DNA of 64,000 nt from Omphiscola glabra (GCA_964017045.1 OZ024796.1:22219510-22283509); one strand, 5' to 3'. Counted from the stretch's first letter, positions 23,838 through 36,292 are shown. The notes: a model not told the origin generated them from the letters alone. Program-made: numbers and translations.

Positions 23838-26170
23838 CAACACTCTCAATATTCTCAATGCTCTCAATATTCTCAATGCTCTCAATACTCTCAATGCTCT
23901 CAATACTCTCAATGCTCTCAATACTCTCAATGCTCTAAATACTCTCAATACTCTCAATACTCTCAATACTCTCAATGCTCTCAATACTCTCAATACTCTC
24001 AATATTCTCAATACTCTCAATACTCTCAATACTCTCAATGCTCTCAATGCTCTCAATACTCTCAATACTCTCAATGCTCTCAATACTCTCTATACTCTCA
24101 ATGCTCTCAATACTATCAATACTATCAATGCTCTCAACGCTCTCAACACTCAATACTCTCAATGCTCTCAAAACACCCAATGCTCTCAATACTCTAAATA
24201 CTCTCAACACTCTCAATGCTCTCAATGCTCTCAATGCTCTAAATACTCTCAATTCTCAATGCTCTCAATACTCTCAATACTCTCAATGCTCTCAATACGC
24301 TCAATACTCTCAAAACTCTCAATACTCTCAATGCTCTCAATACTCTCAATACTATCAACACTCTCAATACTCTCAATGCTCTCAATACTGTCAACACTCT
24401 CAATGCTCTAAATACTCTCAACACTCTCAAGGCTCTCAATACTCTCAACACTCTAAATACTCTCAATACTCTCAATGCTCTAAATGCTCTCAATACTCTC
24501 AATACTCTCAATACTCCCAATGCTCTAAATGCTCTAAATTATCTCAATACTCTCAATGCTCTAAATGCTCTCAATACTCTCAACATTCTCAATGCTCTCA
24601 ATCCTCTCAATACTCTCAACGCTCTCAATTCTCTAAATACTCTCAATGCTCTAAATGCTCTCAATGCTCTCAATACTCTCAATACTCTCAATACTCTCAA
24701 TACTCTCAATGCTCTCAATACTCTCAATACTCTCAAAACTCTCAATGCTCTCAATGCTCTCAATACTCTCAACACTCTCAATACTCTCATTACTCACAAT
24801 GCTCTCAATACTCTCAACACTCTCAATGCTCTCAATACTCTCAACACTCTCAATGCTCTCAATACTCTTAACACTCTCAATGCTCTCAATACTCTCAATA
24901 CTCTCAAAACACTCAATGCTCTCAATACTCTCAAAGCTCTCAATACTCTCAAAACTCTAAATGCTCTCAATACTCTCAATGCTCTAAATACTCTCAATTC
25001 TCAATACTCTCAATGCTCTCAATACTCTCAATACTCTCAATGCTCTCAATTCTCTCAATACTCTCAAAACTCTCAATGCTCTCAATGCTCTCAATACTCT
25101 CAATACTCTCAACACTCTCAATACTCTCATTACTCACAATGCTCTCAATACTCTCAACACTCAATGCTCTCAATACTCTCAACACTCTCAATGCTCTAAA
25201 TACTCTTAACACTCTCAATGCTCTCAATACTCTCAATACTCTCAATACTCTCAATGCTCTAAATGCTCTCAATACTCTCAATGCTATCAATACTCTCAAT
25301 ACTCTCAATACTCTCAATGCTCTAAATGCTCTCAATACTCTCAACACTCTCAATGCTCTCAATCCTTTCAATACTCTCAATGCTCTCAATACTCTCAATG
25401 CTCTCAATACTCTCAACGCTTTCAATGCTCTCAATACTCTCAACACTCTCAATGCTCTCAACGCTCTCAATTCTCTAAATACTCTCAATACTCTCAATGC
25501 TCTCAATGCTCTCAATACTCTCAATACTCTCAATACTCTCAATGCTCTCAATACTCTCAACACTCTCAATGCTCTCAACACTCTCAATGCTCTCAATACT
25601 CTCAATACTCTCAATGCTCACAATACTCCCAATGCTCTCAACACTCTCAAAACTCTCAATAATCTCAATACTCTAAATACTCTTAATGCTCTCAACACTC
25701 TCAATGCTCTCAATACTCTCAAAACACTCAATACTCTCAATGCTCTCAATACTCTCAAAACTCTCAATGCTCTCAATACTCTCAATGCTCTAAATACTCT
25801 CAATTCTCATACTCTCAATTCTCTCAATACTCTCAATACTCTCAATGCTCTCAATACTCTCAATACTCTCAATACTCTCAAAACTCTCAATACTCTCAAT
25901 GCTCTCAATACTCTCAATACTCTCAATACTCTCAATACTCTCAATACTCTCAATGCTCTCAATACTCTCAACACTCTCAATGCTCTCAATACTCTCAATA
26001 CCCTCAATGCTCTCAATACTCTCAGTACTCTCAACACTCTCAATGCTCTCAACACTCTCAATACTCTCAACACTCTCACTGCTCTAAATATTCTCAGTGC
26101 TCTCAATGCTCTAAATATTCTCAGTGCTCCCAATACTCTCAATGCTCTCAATACTCTCAATATTCTCAAC
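23838..26170. repeat. 2.3-kb array of a 9-bp unit, about 258 units
   Basis: The unit is CTCAATRCT (R = A or G), with rare substitutions and a few one- to three-base losses that shift the frame locally. The unit has no stop in most frames, so long low-complexity frames (LNT/LNA, SQY/SQC, ILS/MLS on +; RVL/RAL on -) appear. They break where the phase shifts and are not genes. Confidence 0.98.
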
Positions 26171-27218
26171 GAAACAAAAATAAAAGTATGTAAGAACTTG
26201 TGCTAAAACACGCTTGCCACGGGGTTAGGGGAGGGGTGTAGAGAGAGCGAGAGTTAAAATGCAGTTTAATTAAATTTTATCTGATGTTTTATGCAGGGAT
26301 TGCACTTCAAAGCCCGTGTCACCCAGTTGACAATATGAGAACTTCATCATTATTTATTTCACCAGCAGGCCAGGGGAAGTGTTTTACTGTGACATACATG
26401 GGCCGACGTGACCTAACGATGGACTATCCCGACCAGTCCGGGGAAAAATGAAAACGTAACGTTGAGATGATAAAATCATACTAAAATGCGTGCTCCCACT
26501 TCAGGTGAACTGGTCCATCGCACCCGTGTTCTTCAAACTCCAATTCCGTTTATTGGCACCCGCTCACCTCGAGTCGCCACCCCGGAAATTGGAAGCTTGG
26601 AGTAGTTTCTTAGGTTTTAAAATAAGATCATAATTTATTGGTGTTTTAAGACTTTGGCCAGGTGTAAAATAATATTCTCCCATGCCGCCTCCACCGCTTT
26701 ACGTCCACGGTCGAGGTGCGAAGCTTTATTTTCTGTCACGTTGGTTTAAGGTAATTTGAGAAGCCCTGTATTCAATGAAGTTGACGGGTGGAGTGCGGGC
26801 CGTTCATAATTAGACTGCTACCTTTTAAGCAGGCTTTTTTTTAAAATAGTGTTGTTGTTTTTTTTTAAATAACAACGAAACGCCGCTATTCTTGGGGCCT
26901 GGGATAACACTTCTTGACATTCACTCGAATGTTTACAGCTGGCAGCAATTTGCTTGATTGATGGCAGCTTTATGTCACTGTGTGCTGGGGGATTATCCCG
27001 GAGTATGGTCGAGGTGAGAGCAGAGCGTGGTATTTGATAGATGGATTAGTGATTAGTTTAAAACGGTAGTCTGCAAATGAGATTAACGTTGACTTCTCTC
27101 CTCTTCCCCCCCCCCCCCCCCCGGTTCTTCAGTGAACTCCTGGCGCTGCCTGTGTTCAGACTCCTGTCTTTAATGATCGCGGTTTGATCTTTCTACTTTT
27201 CAGTTTTCTTTTAACTCT
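26171..27218. other. Long stretch with no gene seen
   Basis: Unique sequence with a C-run at 27107-27122. No repeat or exon is recognised. Confidence 0.45.
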
Positions 27219-27903
27219 ATATCTTGGGTGATATGTAATGTCTTGGTTTGTGTATCTGGGTGATATGTAATGTCTTGGTTTGTATATCTTGGGTGATATG
27301 TAATGTCTTGGTTTGTATATCTTGGGTGATATGTAATGTCTTGGTTTGTATATCTTGGGTGATATGTAATGTCTTGGTTTGTGTATCTTGGGTGATATGT
27401 AATGTCTTGGTTTGTATATCTTGGGTGATATGTAATGTCTTGGTTTGTATATCTTGGGTGATATGTAATGTCTTGGTTTGTATATCTTGGGTGATATGTA
27501 ATGTCTTGGTTTGTATATCTTGGGTGATATGTAATGTCTTGGTTTGTATATCTTGGGTGATATGTAATGTCTTGGTTTGTATATCTTGGGTGATATGTAA
27601 TGTCTTGGTTTGTATATCTTGGGTGATATGTAATGTCTTGGTTTGTATATCTTGGGTGATATGTAATGTCTTGGTTTGTATATCTTGGGTGATATGTAAT
27701 GTCTTGGTTTGTATATCTTGGGTGATATGTAATGTCTTGGTTTGTGTATCTGGGTGATGAGTGCTGTCTTGGTTTGTGTATCTGGGTGATGAGTGCTGTC
27801 TTGGTTTGTGTATCTGGGTGATGAGTGCTGTCTTGGTTTGTGTATCTGGGTGATGTGTGCTGTCTTGGTTTGGGTATCTGGGGGATGAGATCTGTCTTGG
27901 TTT
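27219..27903. repeat. 33-bp minisatellite, about 20 copies
   Basis: The core is TGATATGTAATGTCTTGGTT. The first about 15 copies are almost identical. The last five (from about 27742) have a diverged 32-bp form with GATGAGTGCTGTCTTGG. The minus strand reads open across both forms, again by composition. Confidence 0.97.
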
Positions 27904-28397
27904 TGGTACCTGGTCATATATATTTCTCGGGTTAACGGCATGCTAATAAACTCAAATTGGTTATGTCTAGATGTTAAAATAATAATAATAACAATGCGAT
28001 TTCAAAGCAGTCTTTAAAGCGGCAAAGCAGTTTTTTACAGGCCGCAGAACTTGAGAACTAATCCTGACTCCAGTAATCAGGCGCTAGCCCGCATGAAGGG
28101 CCGCAACCCCTGCTTAACAAACGTCGTCTTCCGGGATTGACGCGACGTTGCGCGTGGTATCATAAATGTCGTCTGCGACATTAATTCAAGTGAAACCATT
28201 GCAGAAACAAGACGATTGCTTTATTTCCCTCACTTTTAGTTTATCAAATGTATTTCGAAAAAAAAGCTTTGAGGCTTTTTGTCTCCTGCAATGGCTTGGA
28301 GCGGTTAACGTTTCCCGTCTGGTGGGCAGTGGGGAGCAAGACGCCAGACACAGTTGTATTGTGATAGAAGAAACACACGAAAATTACGAACAGCGGT
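27904..28397. other. Stretch with no gene seen
   Basis: Unique. The 78-codon open frame at 28166-28402 has no recognisable family or splice context. Confidence 0.4.
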
Positions 28398-28772
28398 GTT
28401 AAGGTATTAGTATGTTTACCTTAGCCAGGGGTTAGTTTAGTGGGGTTACCTTATCCAGAGGTTAGTTTAGTGTGGTTATATTTGCCAGTGGTGAGTTTAG
28501 TGTGGTTACATTTGCCAGTGGTGAGTTTAGTGTTAATACCTTTCCCGGGGGAGGGGGCGACTACCCTTGCCAGTGGTAAGGTTAGTTTGATTACCTTTGT
28601 GAGCGGTTAGTTTACTCTGATTACCTTTTCCAGTACACCCATTCAACCCATTGACATACCTTGGTGAGCGGTTAGTTTACTCTGATTACCTTTTCCAGTA
28701 CACCCATTGACATACGTTGGTGAGCGGTTAGTTTACTCTGATTACCTTTTCCAGTACACCCATTGACTTATT
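28398..28772. repeat. Degenerate about 33-55-bp tandem repeats
   Basis: Two related units: TTAGTTTAGTGTGGTTAC with a TTGCCAGTGG end, then from about 28590 a longer unit with GAGCGGTTAGTTTACTCTGA and TTTTCCAGTACACCC. Confidence 0.88.
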
Positions 28773-30655
28773 TTATTTATTTAGGTGTGGTGAAGGAATA
28801 AGCTCCGCCCCAGGCGCCAGACAGGAGGGGGTGGAAACTATGAATCTTTAATCAACATTTATTTTACCTCTGGAGGCACAGACCCACATTCTGTACAGTA
28901 GCCCTATTTTCCTATTTAACTATCATTAAGAGTTTTATTATCATTCTTTTGTCCCTTTACAGTAATGCTCAGTGGAAGCCTCAAATGTTGTTGTTATTGT
29001 TCGTTTAAAAAAAAAATCTTATTAGACTAAGCTTCTTTTGATCCTATACCTACCGTTCTCCATCGTTCTGTACAAGTCTCCATTAAATAGTGGAAAATGT
29101 GTAAGGTTCTGTTCGCAGGCCGACCGTGTCACGTCCAGTGCCTTCATTCACCTGGCCGCAAGACCATCGGCCCCTGTAAACACAAGTCTACAATCTCTAA
29201 ATAAAATACCCGACCCGTGTTACTTGTCCCCTTTCAAGTTTTTTAAACAAATCCCACTGCCTCGGCCACGATCTCAGAATAGCATCAGAGGGCGTGTTTA
29301 TATATCGGCACGCGGGTCTCTGAGCAGAAGATTTAGCTCTTCTGACGTCACATATAATTTAGACGCTGCCCGGATCCTGCCTCACATCACATAATTTTTT
29401 TAACAAAGGTTGGGCGGGGGGGGGGGGGCATTTAAACTCCTGGCCAAAATCAAAAGTTAAATATTTACATTTCTTAATAACATTTAGTGGGGAACCATTG
29501 ATTGGTCCTGGGTTGGGGGGGGGGGGGCGTAATCCCAATTTGCACGGCGCGAGTGGTTGCTATTTCACTTCCGTGGTTGGAATGTGGCTCTAAATGTTTG
29601 TTTCTTCTTGAATCTAAACGAGGTCATGTCATCTCTACTGCCAGCAACCCCCATGGCAACCCGCCGTAGCCCGCGCCTGGTTCGGGTGGTTGGCGCTAAA
29701 GCGGAGCCGCGCGTGTAAACAAGGGCGCCGCACTGTTTAGAGAAACATTTTCTTGTCTCATTATGAGGGGGGGGGGGCATGGAATTGTGTGGCCCCACCC
29801 CACCTTCTTCCACCCACTTTGCTTGGCTCTGCAAGTAGATGAGGCATAGGATCTACTATCGGTGTGTGTGGTGGTTAGGGTTAAAAAAAAAAAAAGGGGG
29901 GGGGGGCGACTTGGGGAACAAGTCTGGAAATATTTTTTTGAGTGACGAGATACAAGAATTGGAAACAGTGAAAGGTATCTGATTGTTGGAGGTCATGGTC
30001 ACTTTGCGATACTAAAGCCGGTACCTGGGGTCTATAGTTTACATGGCGACATAATTACTTTTAGCATTGAAGGGCAGCCGTAACAAATTGAGCACCGCCT
30101 AAATCATGGGTGTAACGGTAATGGGGGTGAAATCTGAAGACCCTGGCTGAAAAAAAAGTGTTTTTTTAGGATATGTTAAACGAATTGAATGTTGTAAGTA
30201 ATAGTTGGTGAAATGTTCAGGGCGTTAACCCACCGGCTTGTCAAACTCTAAATCAACATTGAACGCGTTATTGGGCGTTGTTCGAAGTATGTGCAAAAAA
30301 TGTGGGACATGTTGTTAAGTTTGAGTTTAGGCGTACTGTACAAATCACAAAACTATTTGAATGATATCATTAACTATTGTGTTAACGTTAATTGGAACGT
30401 TAATTCACTAATACTCACCAGCAGGAATGGCCGTTGCGATGTACTTGGGTGTTACAACCGTTGCCCCGGGAGCTCATTAAAATACTAGCACAGGGGCGGC
30501 TCTCAAACCTTTATCATTGCTTAAACCGAATAATAATTAAATTTTAATCACCATTGCTGGACTTTGATGGTGCTGTCACGTGACATGTTGAAATAGTTTT
30601 ATTTAAGCGGAATCTTCGAAAATTAATGCGCTCAAGTGATCCAAAGCTGCGCCTT
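28773..30655. other. Long stretch with no gene seen
   Basis: G-runs at about 29415, 29515, 29767 and 29896, and a CRE palindrome TGACGTCA at 29343-29350. CACAGGGGCGGCTCTCAAACC-like sequence near 30490 resembles a hAT end without a partner. The open frames at 29038-29394 (+) and 29565-29834 (-) are not recognised. Confidence 0.4.
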
Positions 30656-32115
30656 AGGCTACAACTGAATTATAGAATGTGGATAGAGAGTTGTGACTTT
30701 AGCTAGAAATGAATTATAGAATGTGTATAGAGAGTTGTGACTTTAGCTACAACTGAATTATAGAATGTGGATAGAGAGTTGTGACTTTAGCTACAACTGA
30801 ATTGTAGAATGTGGATAGAGAGTTGTGACTTTAGCTACAACTGAATTGTAGAATGTGTATAGAGAGTTGTGACTTTAGCTACAACTGAATTATAGAATGT
30901 GTATAGAGAGTTGTGACTTTAGCTACAACTGAATTATAGAATGTGTATAGAGAGTTGTGACTTTAGCTACAACTGAATTGTAGAATGTGTATAGAGAGTT
31001 GTGACTTTAGCTACAACTGAATTATAGAATGTGTATAGAGAGTTGTGACTTTAGCTACAACTGAATTATAGAATGTGGATAGAGAGTTGTGACTTTAGCT
31101 ACAACTGAATTGTAGAATGTGGATAGAGAGTTGTGACTTTAGCTACAACTGAATTGTAGAATGTGTATAGAGAGTTGTGACTTTAGCTACAACTGAATTG
31201 TAGAATGTGTATAGAGAGTTGTGACTTAAGCTACAACTGAATTGTAGAATGTGTATAGAGAGTTGTGACTTTAGCTACAACTGAATTGTAGAATGTGTAT
31301 AGAGAGTTGTGACTTTAGCTACAACTGAATTATAGAATGTGGATAGAGAGTTGTGACTTTAGCTACAACTGAATTATAGAATGTGGATAGAGAGTTGTGA
31401 CTTTAGCTACAACTGAATTGTAGAATGTGTATAGAGAGTTGTGACTTTAGCTACAACTGAATTGTAGAATGTGTATAGAGAGTTGTGACTTTAGCTACAA
31501 CTGAATTGTAGAATGTGGATAGAGAGTTGTGACTTAAGCTACAACTGAATTGTAGAATGTGTATAGAGAGTTGTGACTTTAGCTACAACTGAATTGTAGA
31601 ATGTGTATAGAGAGTTGTGACTTTAGCTACAACTGAATTAAAGAATGTGTATAGAGAGTTGTGACTTTAGCTACAACTGAATTGTAGAATGTGTATAGAG
31701 AGTTGTGACTTTAGCTACAACTGAATTGTAGAATGTGTATAGAGAGTTGTGACTTTAGCTACAACTGAATTGTAGAATGTGTATAGAGAGTTGTGACTTT
31801 AGCTACAACTGAATTGTAGAATGTGGATAGAGAGTTGTGACTTTAGCTACAACTGAATTGTAGAATGTGTATAGAGAGTTGTGACTTTAGCTACAACTGA
31901 ATTGTAGAATGTGGATAGAGAGTTGTGACTTTAGCTACAACTGAATTGTAGAATATTGATTGAGAGTTGTACCTTTAGCTACAACTGAATTGTAGAATGT
32001 GTATAGAGAGTTGTGACTTTAGCTACAACTGAATTGTAGAATGTGTATAGAGAGTTGTGACTTTAGCTACAACTGAATTGTAGAATATTGATTGAGAGTT
32101 GTACCTTTAGCTACT
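30656..32115. repeat. 44-bp minisatellite, about 33 copies
   Basis: The core is GCTACAACTGAATTGTAGAA with TGTATAGAGAGTTGTGAC. Each standard unit holds a small inverted repeat CTACAA-CTGAA-TTGTAG. Two copies of a diverged unit (GAATATTGATTGAGAG) begin at 31951 and 32083, exactly three units apart. Confidence 0.98.
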
Positions 32116-32172
32116 CAATAGAAAATATTGAGTGCTAGTACGTAGAAGCCTTTGATTCAATGTGTTCTCAAC

Positions 32173-32384
32173 ATCTAACTCTGGTTCTCAACCTTTCTAA
32201 TGCCGCGACCTTTTACTACAGCTCCTCATGTCGTGGCGACCCCCGAACCACAAAATTATTTTCGTTGCTACTTCATAACTGTAGGGTAATTGTGTTTTTC
32301 GATCGTCTTAGGCGACCCCTGGGAAAGGGTCATTCGATCCCCAAAGGGGTCGCGACCCACAGGTTGAGAACCGCTGATCTAACT
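32173..32384. mobile_element. SPIN-like hAT MITE, copy 1, with 8-bp target duplication
   Basis: The element proper is 32181-32376. The left end is CTGGTTCTCAACC and the right end GGTTGAGAACCGCTG, the inverted ends of SPIN-type hAT elements (CAGYGGTTCTCAACC), with two bases lost on the left. Inner sequence GGTCGCGACCCACAGG, CGTCTTAGGCGACCCC and TTTTCGTTGCTACTTC also fits that family as I remember it. The flanking direct repeats ATCTAACT (32173-32180 and 32377-32384) are a perfect 8-bp hAT target duplication. It has no coding capacity. Confidence 0.85.
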
Positions 32385-32451
32385 GATGTCTCTCAATATT
32401 CTGCGAGTGTTTCTCATAGGAATGTCCATATTCATCAAATATCCACGATGT

Positions 32452-32655
32452 TCTGCTAATGACCTCAATGTTCTACTAATGTCCTCGATGTTCTATTAAT
32501 GTCCCAAATGCGCTGCTAATGTCCTCAATATTCTGCTAATGTTCTACTAATGTCCTCAATGTCCTATTAATGTCCTCAGTGTTCTTCTATTGTCCCCAAT
32601 GCTCTACTATTGTCCTCAATGTGCTATTAATGTCCCAAATTTCCTGCTAATGTCC
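32452..32655. repeat. 20-bp degenerate minisatellite, about 10 copies
   Basis: The core is AATGTCCTCAATGTTCTACT. Confidence 0.9.
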
Positions 32656-32841
32656 AGTGACTGAGCTACCGCCCCTTCCCATCTTTGTCTCTGACATGAA
32701 GAGCTCATGTAGACGAGATGTACCCTTTAAGTGAAGTACACATAGATCCATTGTGAACACATTTACGATGTCACAATAGTATTCTAGGAACTATTTCAAC
32801 TGTTCACTGCTTTCCTGAGCTTCCTTCTCTATAAAATGTTC

Positions 32842-33106
32842 AACTAGACCAGGCCTGCACAACATACGGCCCGCCAGGCCTGCACAACATACCACCCGCC
32901 AGCCCTGCACAACATACGGCCCGCCAGCCCTGCACAACATACGGCCCGCCAGCATGCACTTTGCGGCCCGCGAAGTAACGAAATATTCTTTGTTATTATT
33001 TTCATAATAGATTGCCACCTGTCCTATTTTCTTTCGACCCACACAAGTTTTTCATAAAGTATTAGGGCCCATCTTACATTTTGAATTGTGCTGGCCTGAT
33101 CTAGAC
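32842..33106. mobile_element. hAT-like MITE whose left end has become a minisatellite
   Basis: The element proper is 32850-33098. The left end CAGGCCTGCACAAC pairs with CAGGCCAGCACAAT read from the right. Flanking 8-mers are AACTAGAC (32842-32849) and ATCTAGAC (33099-33106), seven of eight identical. At 32850-32955 a 25-bp unit (CCTGCACAACATACGGCCCG) derived from the terminus is repeated four times, followed by GCGGCCCGCG. Confidence 0.7.
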
Positions 33107-33183
33107 CGACTTTGGTCTCCATCTCACATTCTTGACACGACTAGGTCATTTGACGCACCTAATGTTGACATTCCGTGGCTATT

Positions 33184-33306
33184 AGACACCGACACCCTCG
33201 GGTCATGAGACGCCGACACCCTCAGGCTCAAGTCGTGAGACGCCGAAAACCTCGGTTCGTGAGACGCCGACACTCACGGTTCATGAGACGTCGACACCCT
33301 CGGGTC
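33184..33306. repeat. Degenerate about 24-30-bp tandem repeat, 5 copies
   Basis: The core is TGAGACGCCGACACCCTCGG. Confidence 0.88.
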
Positions 33307-33764
33307 TAGTTTATCTTGTTGAAGGAAGTCATGCCAAATAAACCATTTTATATGACACAGAAATACACCCGTCTCACTGGACAAATCATCTTACAGGAAA
33401 GTATACCTATCTCACCAGAGGGAATAATCACACAGCTTACACAAGGGTTTAATTAGTCCCCTTTTCACAGCCAAACATAAATACAAATGTCTGATGGGGT
33501 TGCGCGATGTTACGGACGTTAAGGGGTGGGGGGCATGGTGTAGAGGGACATGGAGGGCTGGTGGTAGGAACACAATTTAGTGATGATGGTATTTTTGGAA
33601 AGGGGGGGGGGGTAGGGCATTCTATTTACTTTAAAGTAATATTAATATACCATCCTAGCTTCAGGGTTGGGATAAGCTTTACGGTAATCATTCGATTAGC
33701 CAGGGTGAATACTGTTTCAATCTTTAAAATGAGCTATTTATTGATCATGCGAATTCTCTCCCAC
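33307..33764. other. Stretch with no gene seen
   Basis: Unique with a G-run near 33602. Confidence 0.5.
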
Positions 33765-34047
33765 CCCACCCCAGCCACTTTCATCTCTCACCCCAGTCAC
33801 GTTCTTCTCTCACTCCAGTCACGTTCTTCTGTCACCCCAGCCACGTTCTTCTCTCACCCCAGTCACGTTCTTCTCTCACCCCAGCCACGTTCTTCTCTCA
33901 CCCCAGTCACGTTCGTCTCTCACCCCAGCCACGTTCTTCTCTCACCCCATTCACGTTCTTCTCTCACCCCAGCCACGTTCTTCTCTCACCCCAGCCACGT
34001 TCTTCTCTCACCCCATTCACGCTCTTCTCTCACCCCAGATATCTCCT
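33765..34047. repeat. 22-bp minisatellite, 12-13 copies
   Basis: The core is CTTCTCTCACCCCAGCCACG. Each unit reads as pyrimidine tract then CAG, again acceptor-like. Three copies of TGACCAGGAAC follow at 34136-34168. Confidence 0.95.
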
Positions 34048-34367
34048 AATAGGTGGACATGACCTGCCCCCCCCCCATACTATACCAACGTGTGCAAGTC
34101 TTGGTCACACGTAGTTTTGAATGTACACAGAGAAACTGACCAGGAACTGACCAGGAACTGACCAGGAACTCGCCTCAGCTATTATATAGTTAAGTAAGGA
34201 ACTTTTACTGTGATGTAAGGTAAGCAGAACGCTATCACAGTGTCCAGAGCTTGTAGAAGGATACGAACTCACGATTACACTTTTATGGTATGGTGTGCTA
34301 GGGAAGTTTGGGGAGGGAGGGGGTACACTTACAGCAATGTTTTTCAGGCAGCCATTAATGAACAACA
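34048..34367. other. Stretch without gene; weak SINE-like hint on minus strand
   Basis: On the minus strand GAGTTCGTATCC (around 34258-34269) resembles a tRNA box B, but no box A is seen at the right distance. Otherwise nothing. Confidence 0.2.
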
Positions 34368-35030
34368 GACATTGATCCATATAAGATTGTCTGAGACTTG
34401 TATGCTATTGCCATGCCTGTCACTGGTCCACATAAAGGTAGTCTGAGACTTGTATGCTATTGCCATGCCTGTCACTGGTCCACATAAAGACAGTCTGAGA
34501 CTTGTATGCTATTGCCATGCCTGCCACTGGTCCACATAAAGACAGTCTGAGACTTGTATGCTATTGCCATGCCTGCCACCGGTCCACATAGAGACAGTCT
34601 GAGACTTGTATTCTATTGTCATGCCTGCCACTGGCCCACGTTAAGACATTCTGAGACGTCTATGCTATTGCCATGCCTGCCACTGGTCCACATAAAGACA
34701 TTCTGAGACTTGTATGCTATTGCCATGCCTGCCACTGGTCCACGTTAAGACATTCTGAGACGTCTATGCTATTGCCATGCCTGCCACTGGTCCACATAAA
34801 GACATTCTGATACTTGTATGCTATTGCCATGCCTGCCACCGGTCCACATAAAGTCATTCTGAGACTTGTATGCTATTGCCATGCCTGTCACTGGTCCATA
34901 TAAAGACATTCTGAGACATGTATGACTATTCCCATGATGCGTGCCACTGGTCCACATAAAGACAGTCTGAGACTTGTATGCTATTGCCATGATACTTGCC
35001 ACCGGTCCACATAAAGACAGTCTGAGACTC
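34368..35030. repeat. 52-bp minisatellite, about 13 copies
   Basis: The core is TGCCACTGGTCCACATAAAG with TTGTATGCTATTGCCATG. Block duplication is visible (CACGTTAAGACATTCTGAG recurs at about 34638 and 34741). Confidence 0.96.
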
Positions 35031-35357
35031 GCCATGTTTATTTCAAGCATGTTGAAGGTGTAACATTTGCCATTGTTTCTGCGCTGCCAAAATAAACTTG
35101 AGCGTGCCATCTTTAACCTATGCATTGTATTTGACCTTTGATCTTTCTGTGCGCCGAGTTCTTTGCTAGTCGCCATCCTAATAATAAATGGCTTTAGTTT
35201 AGGAATACTTGCATTTGTTCCTGTAAGTCCCAATAAATCCTAATTTTTAAGGTCATTGTTTATTTTCCCTTCCTTGCAAATGTAAACACGTCACCTCAAG
35301 TATGCTCCATTTCATTACCGAAATTGCGATCAAAATTTCAAGCTAACAAGTTGTCTG
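35031..35357. other. Stretch with no gene seen
   Basis: Unique sequence. Confidence 0.5.
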
Positions 35358-35360
35358 GTA

Positions 35361-35516
35361 CATGTATGATATCAGATGTGTGATATCAGATGTATGATAT
35401 CAGATGTGTGATATCAGATATATGATATCAGATGTATGATATCAGATGTGTGATATCAGATGTATGATATCAGATGTATGATATCACATGTATGATACCA
35501 GATGTATGATATCAGA
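35361..35516. repeat. 14-bp minisatellite, 11 copies
   Basis: The unit is TGTATGATATCAGA. It contains the EcoRV palindrome GATATC. Confidence 0.95.
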
Positions 35517-35967
35517 AACTCTTAACAAATTGTGTTGGAATCTATCGTTACGTTATATCTTCAGTCGCAGCATTTAGATCAATTCTCTTGGTTCTAATCC
35601 GTGCTTTGAGATGCTAGTAATTATGGATGCCGATTGCACATGTTGGAATACAGCGAAAAATTTCGGAACTGCCCAAACACTTGAGTCCAAAATATAGATC
35701 TAATTAATGTATTGACTATAGTTTAAAACCTTAATGAAAGTTACATGGTGTTGTCGCCAGTGGCGTAGTTAGAGTTGTTGCCGCCCCGGGTGGACCAAGA
35801 TTTTCGCCGCCCCCCCTCTAACATCCCACGAAAAACTCTGCCAAAACTGGCGCCCTTCAATGTTTAGACATCAAATTCCGCCTGGGGTGAACACCCCTCT
35901 CCCCCCCCCCTTATTTTTTTTTACCTCGACGATGCTTTTCGCTATAAAGAAACTAAAACAAAAATTG
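35517..35967. other. Stretch without gene; hAT-like end near 35759
   Basis: CCAGTGGCGTAGTTAGAG at 35758-35775 and following GCCGCCCCGGGTGG resemble the end of a widespread MITE type (CAGTGGCGTAGC). The right end was not found. C-run near 35901. Confidence 0.3.
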
Positions 35968-36292
35968 AAGGCTTCTAGTATTTATATGGGCTTCTAGTAT
36001 TTATATGTGCACTTCTAGTATTTATATGTGGGCTTCTAGTATTTATTGGTGTTATTCTAGTATTTATTGGTGGGCTTCTAGTATTTATGTGGGCTTTTAG
36101 TATTTATATGTGAACTTCTAGTATTTATTAGTGGGCTTCTAGTTCTTATATGTGGGCTTCTAGTATTTATAGCTGTGCTTCTAGTATTCATATGTGGGCT
36201 TCTAGTATTTATATTCTAGTATTTATATGTGGGCTTATAGTATTTATATGTGGGCTTATAGTATTTATATGTGGGCTTCTAGTATTTACGGG
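35968..36292. repeat. 20-21-bp minisatellite, about 15 copies
   Basis: The core is GGGCTTCTAGTATTTATATG, with length variation. Confidence 0.93.

Noticed and set aside
23773..26206. Long Leu-Asn-Thr/Ala, Ser-Gln and Arg-Val-Leu frames
   Set aside because: Low-complexity translations of a 9-bp repeat; several frames and both strands are open at once and break at small phase shifts.
26400..26460. Possible hammerhead-type ribozyme (CCGACCAGTCCGGGGAAA)
   Set aside because: The CUGAUGA core and the paired stems are missing.
27156..27941. A 261-codon minus-strand frame (KPRHYISPKIY repeat)
   Set aside because: Stop-free 33-bp unit; no evidence of a gene beyond the array.
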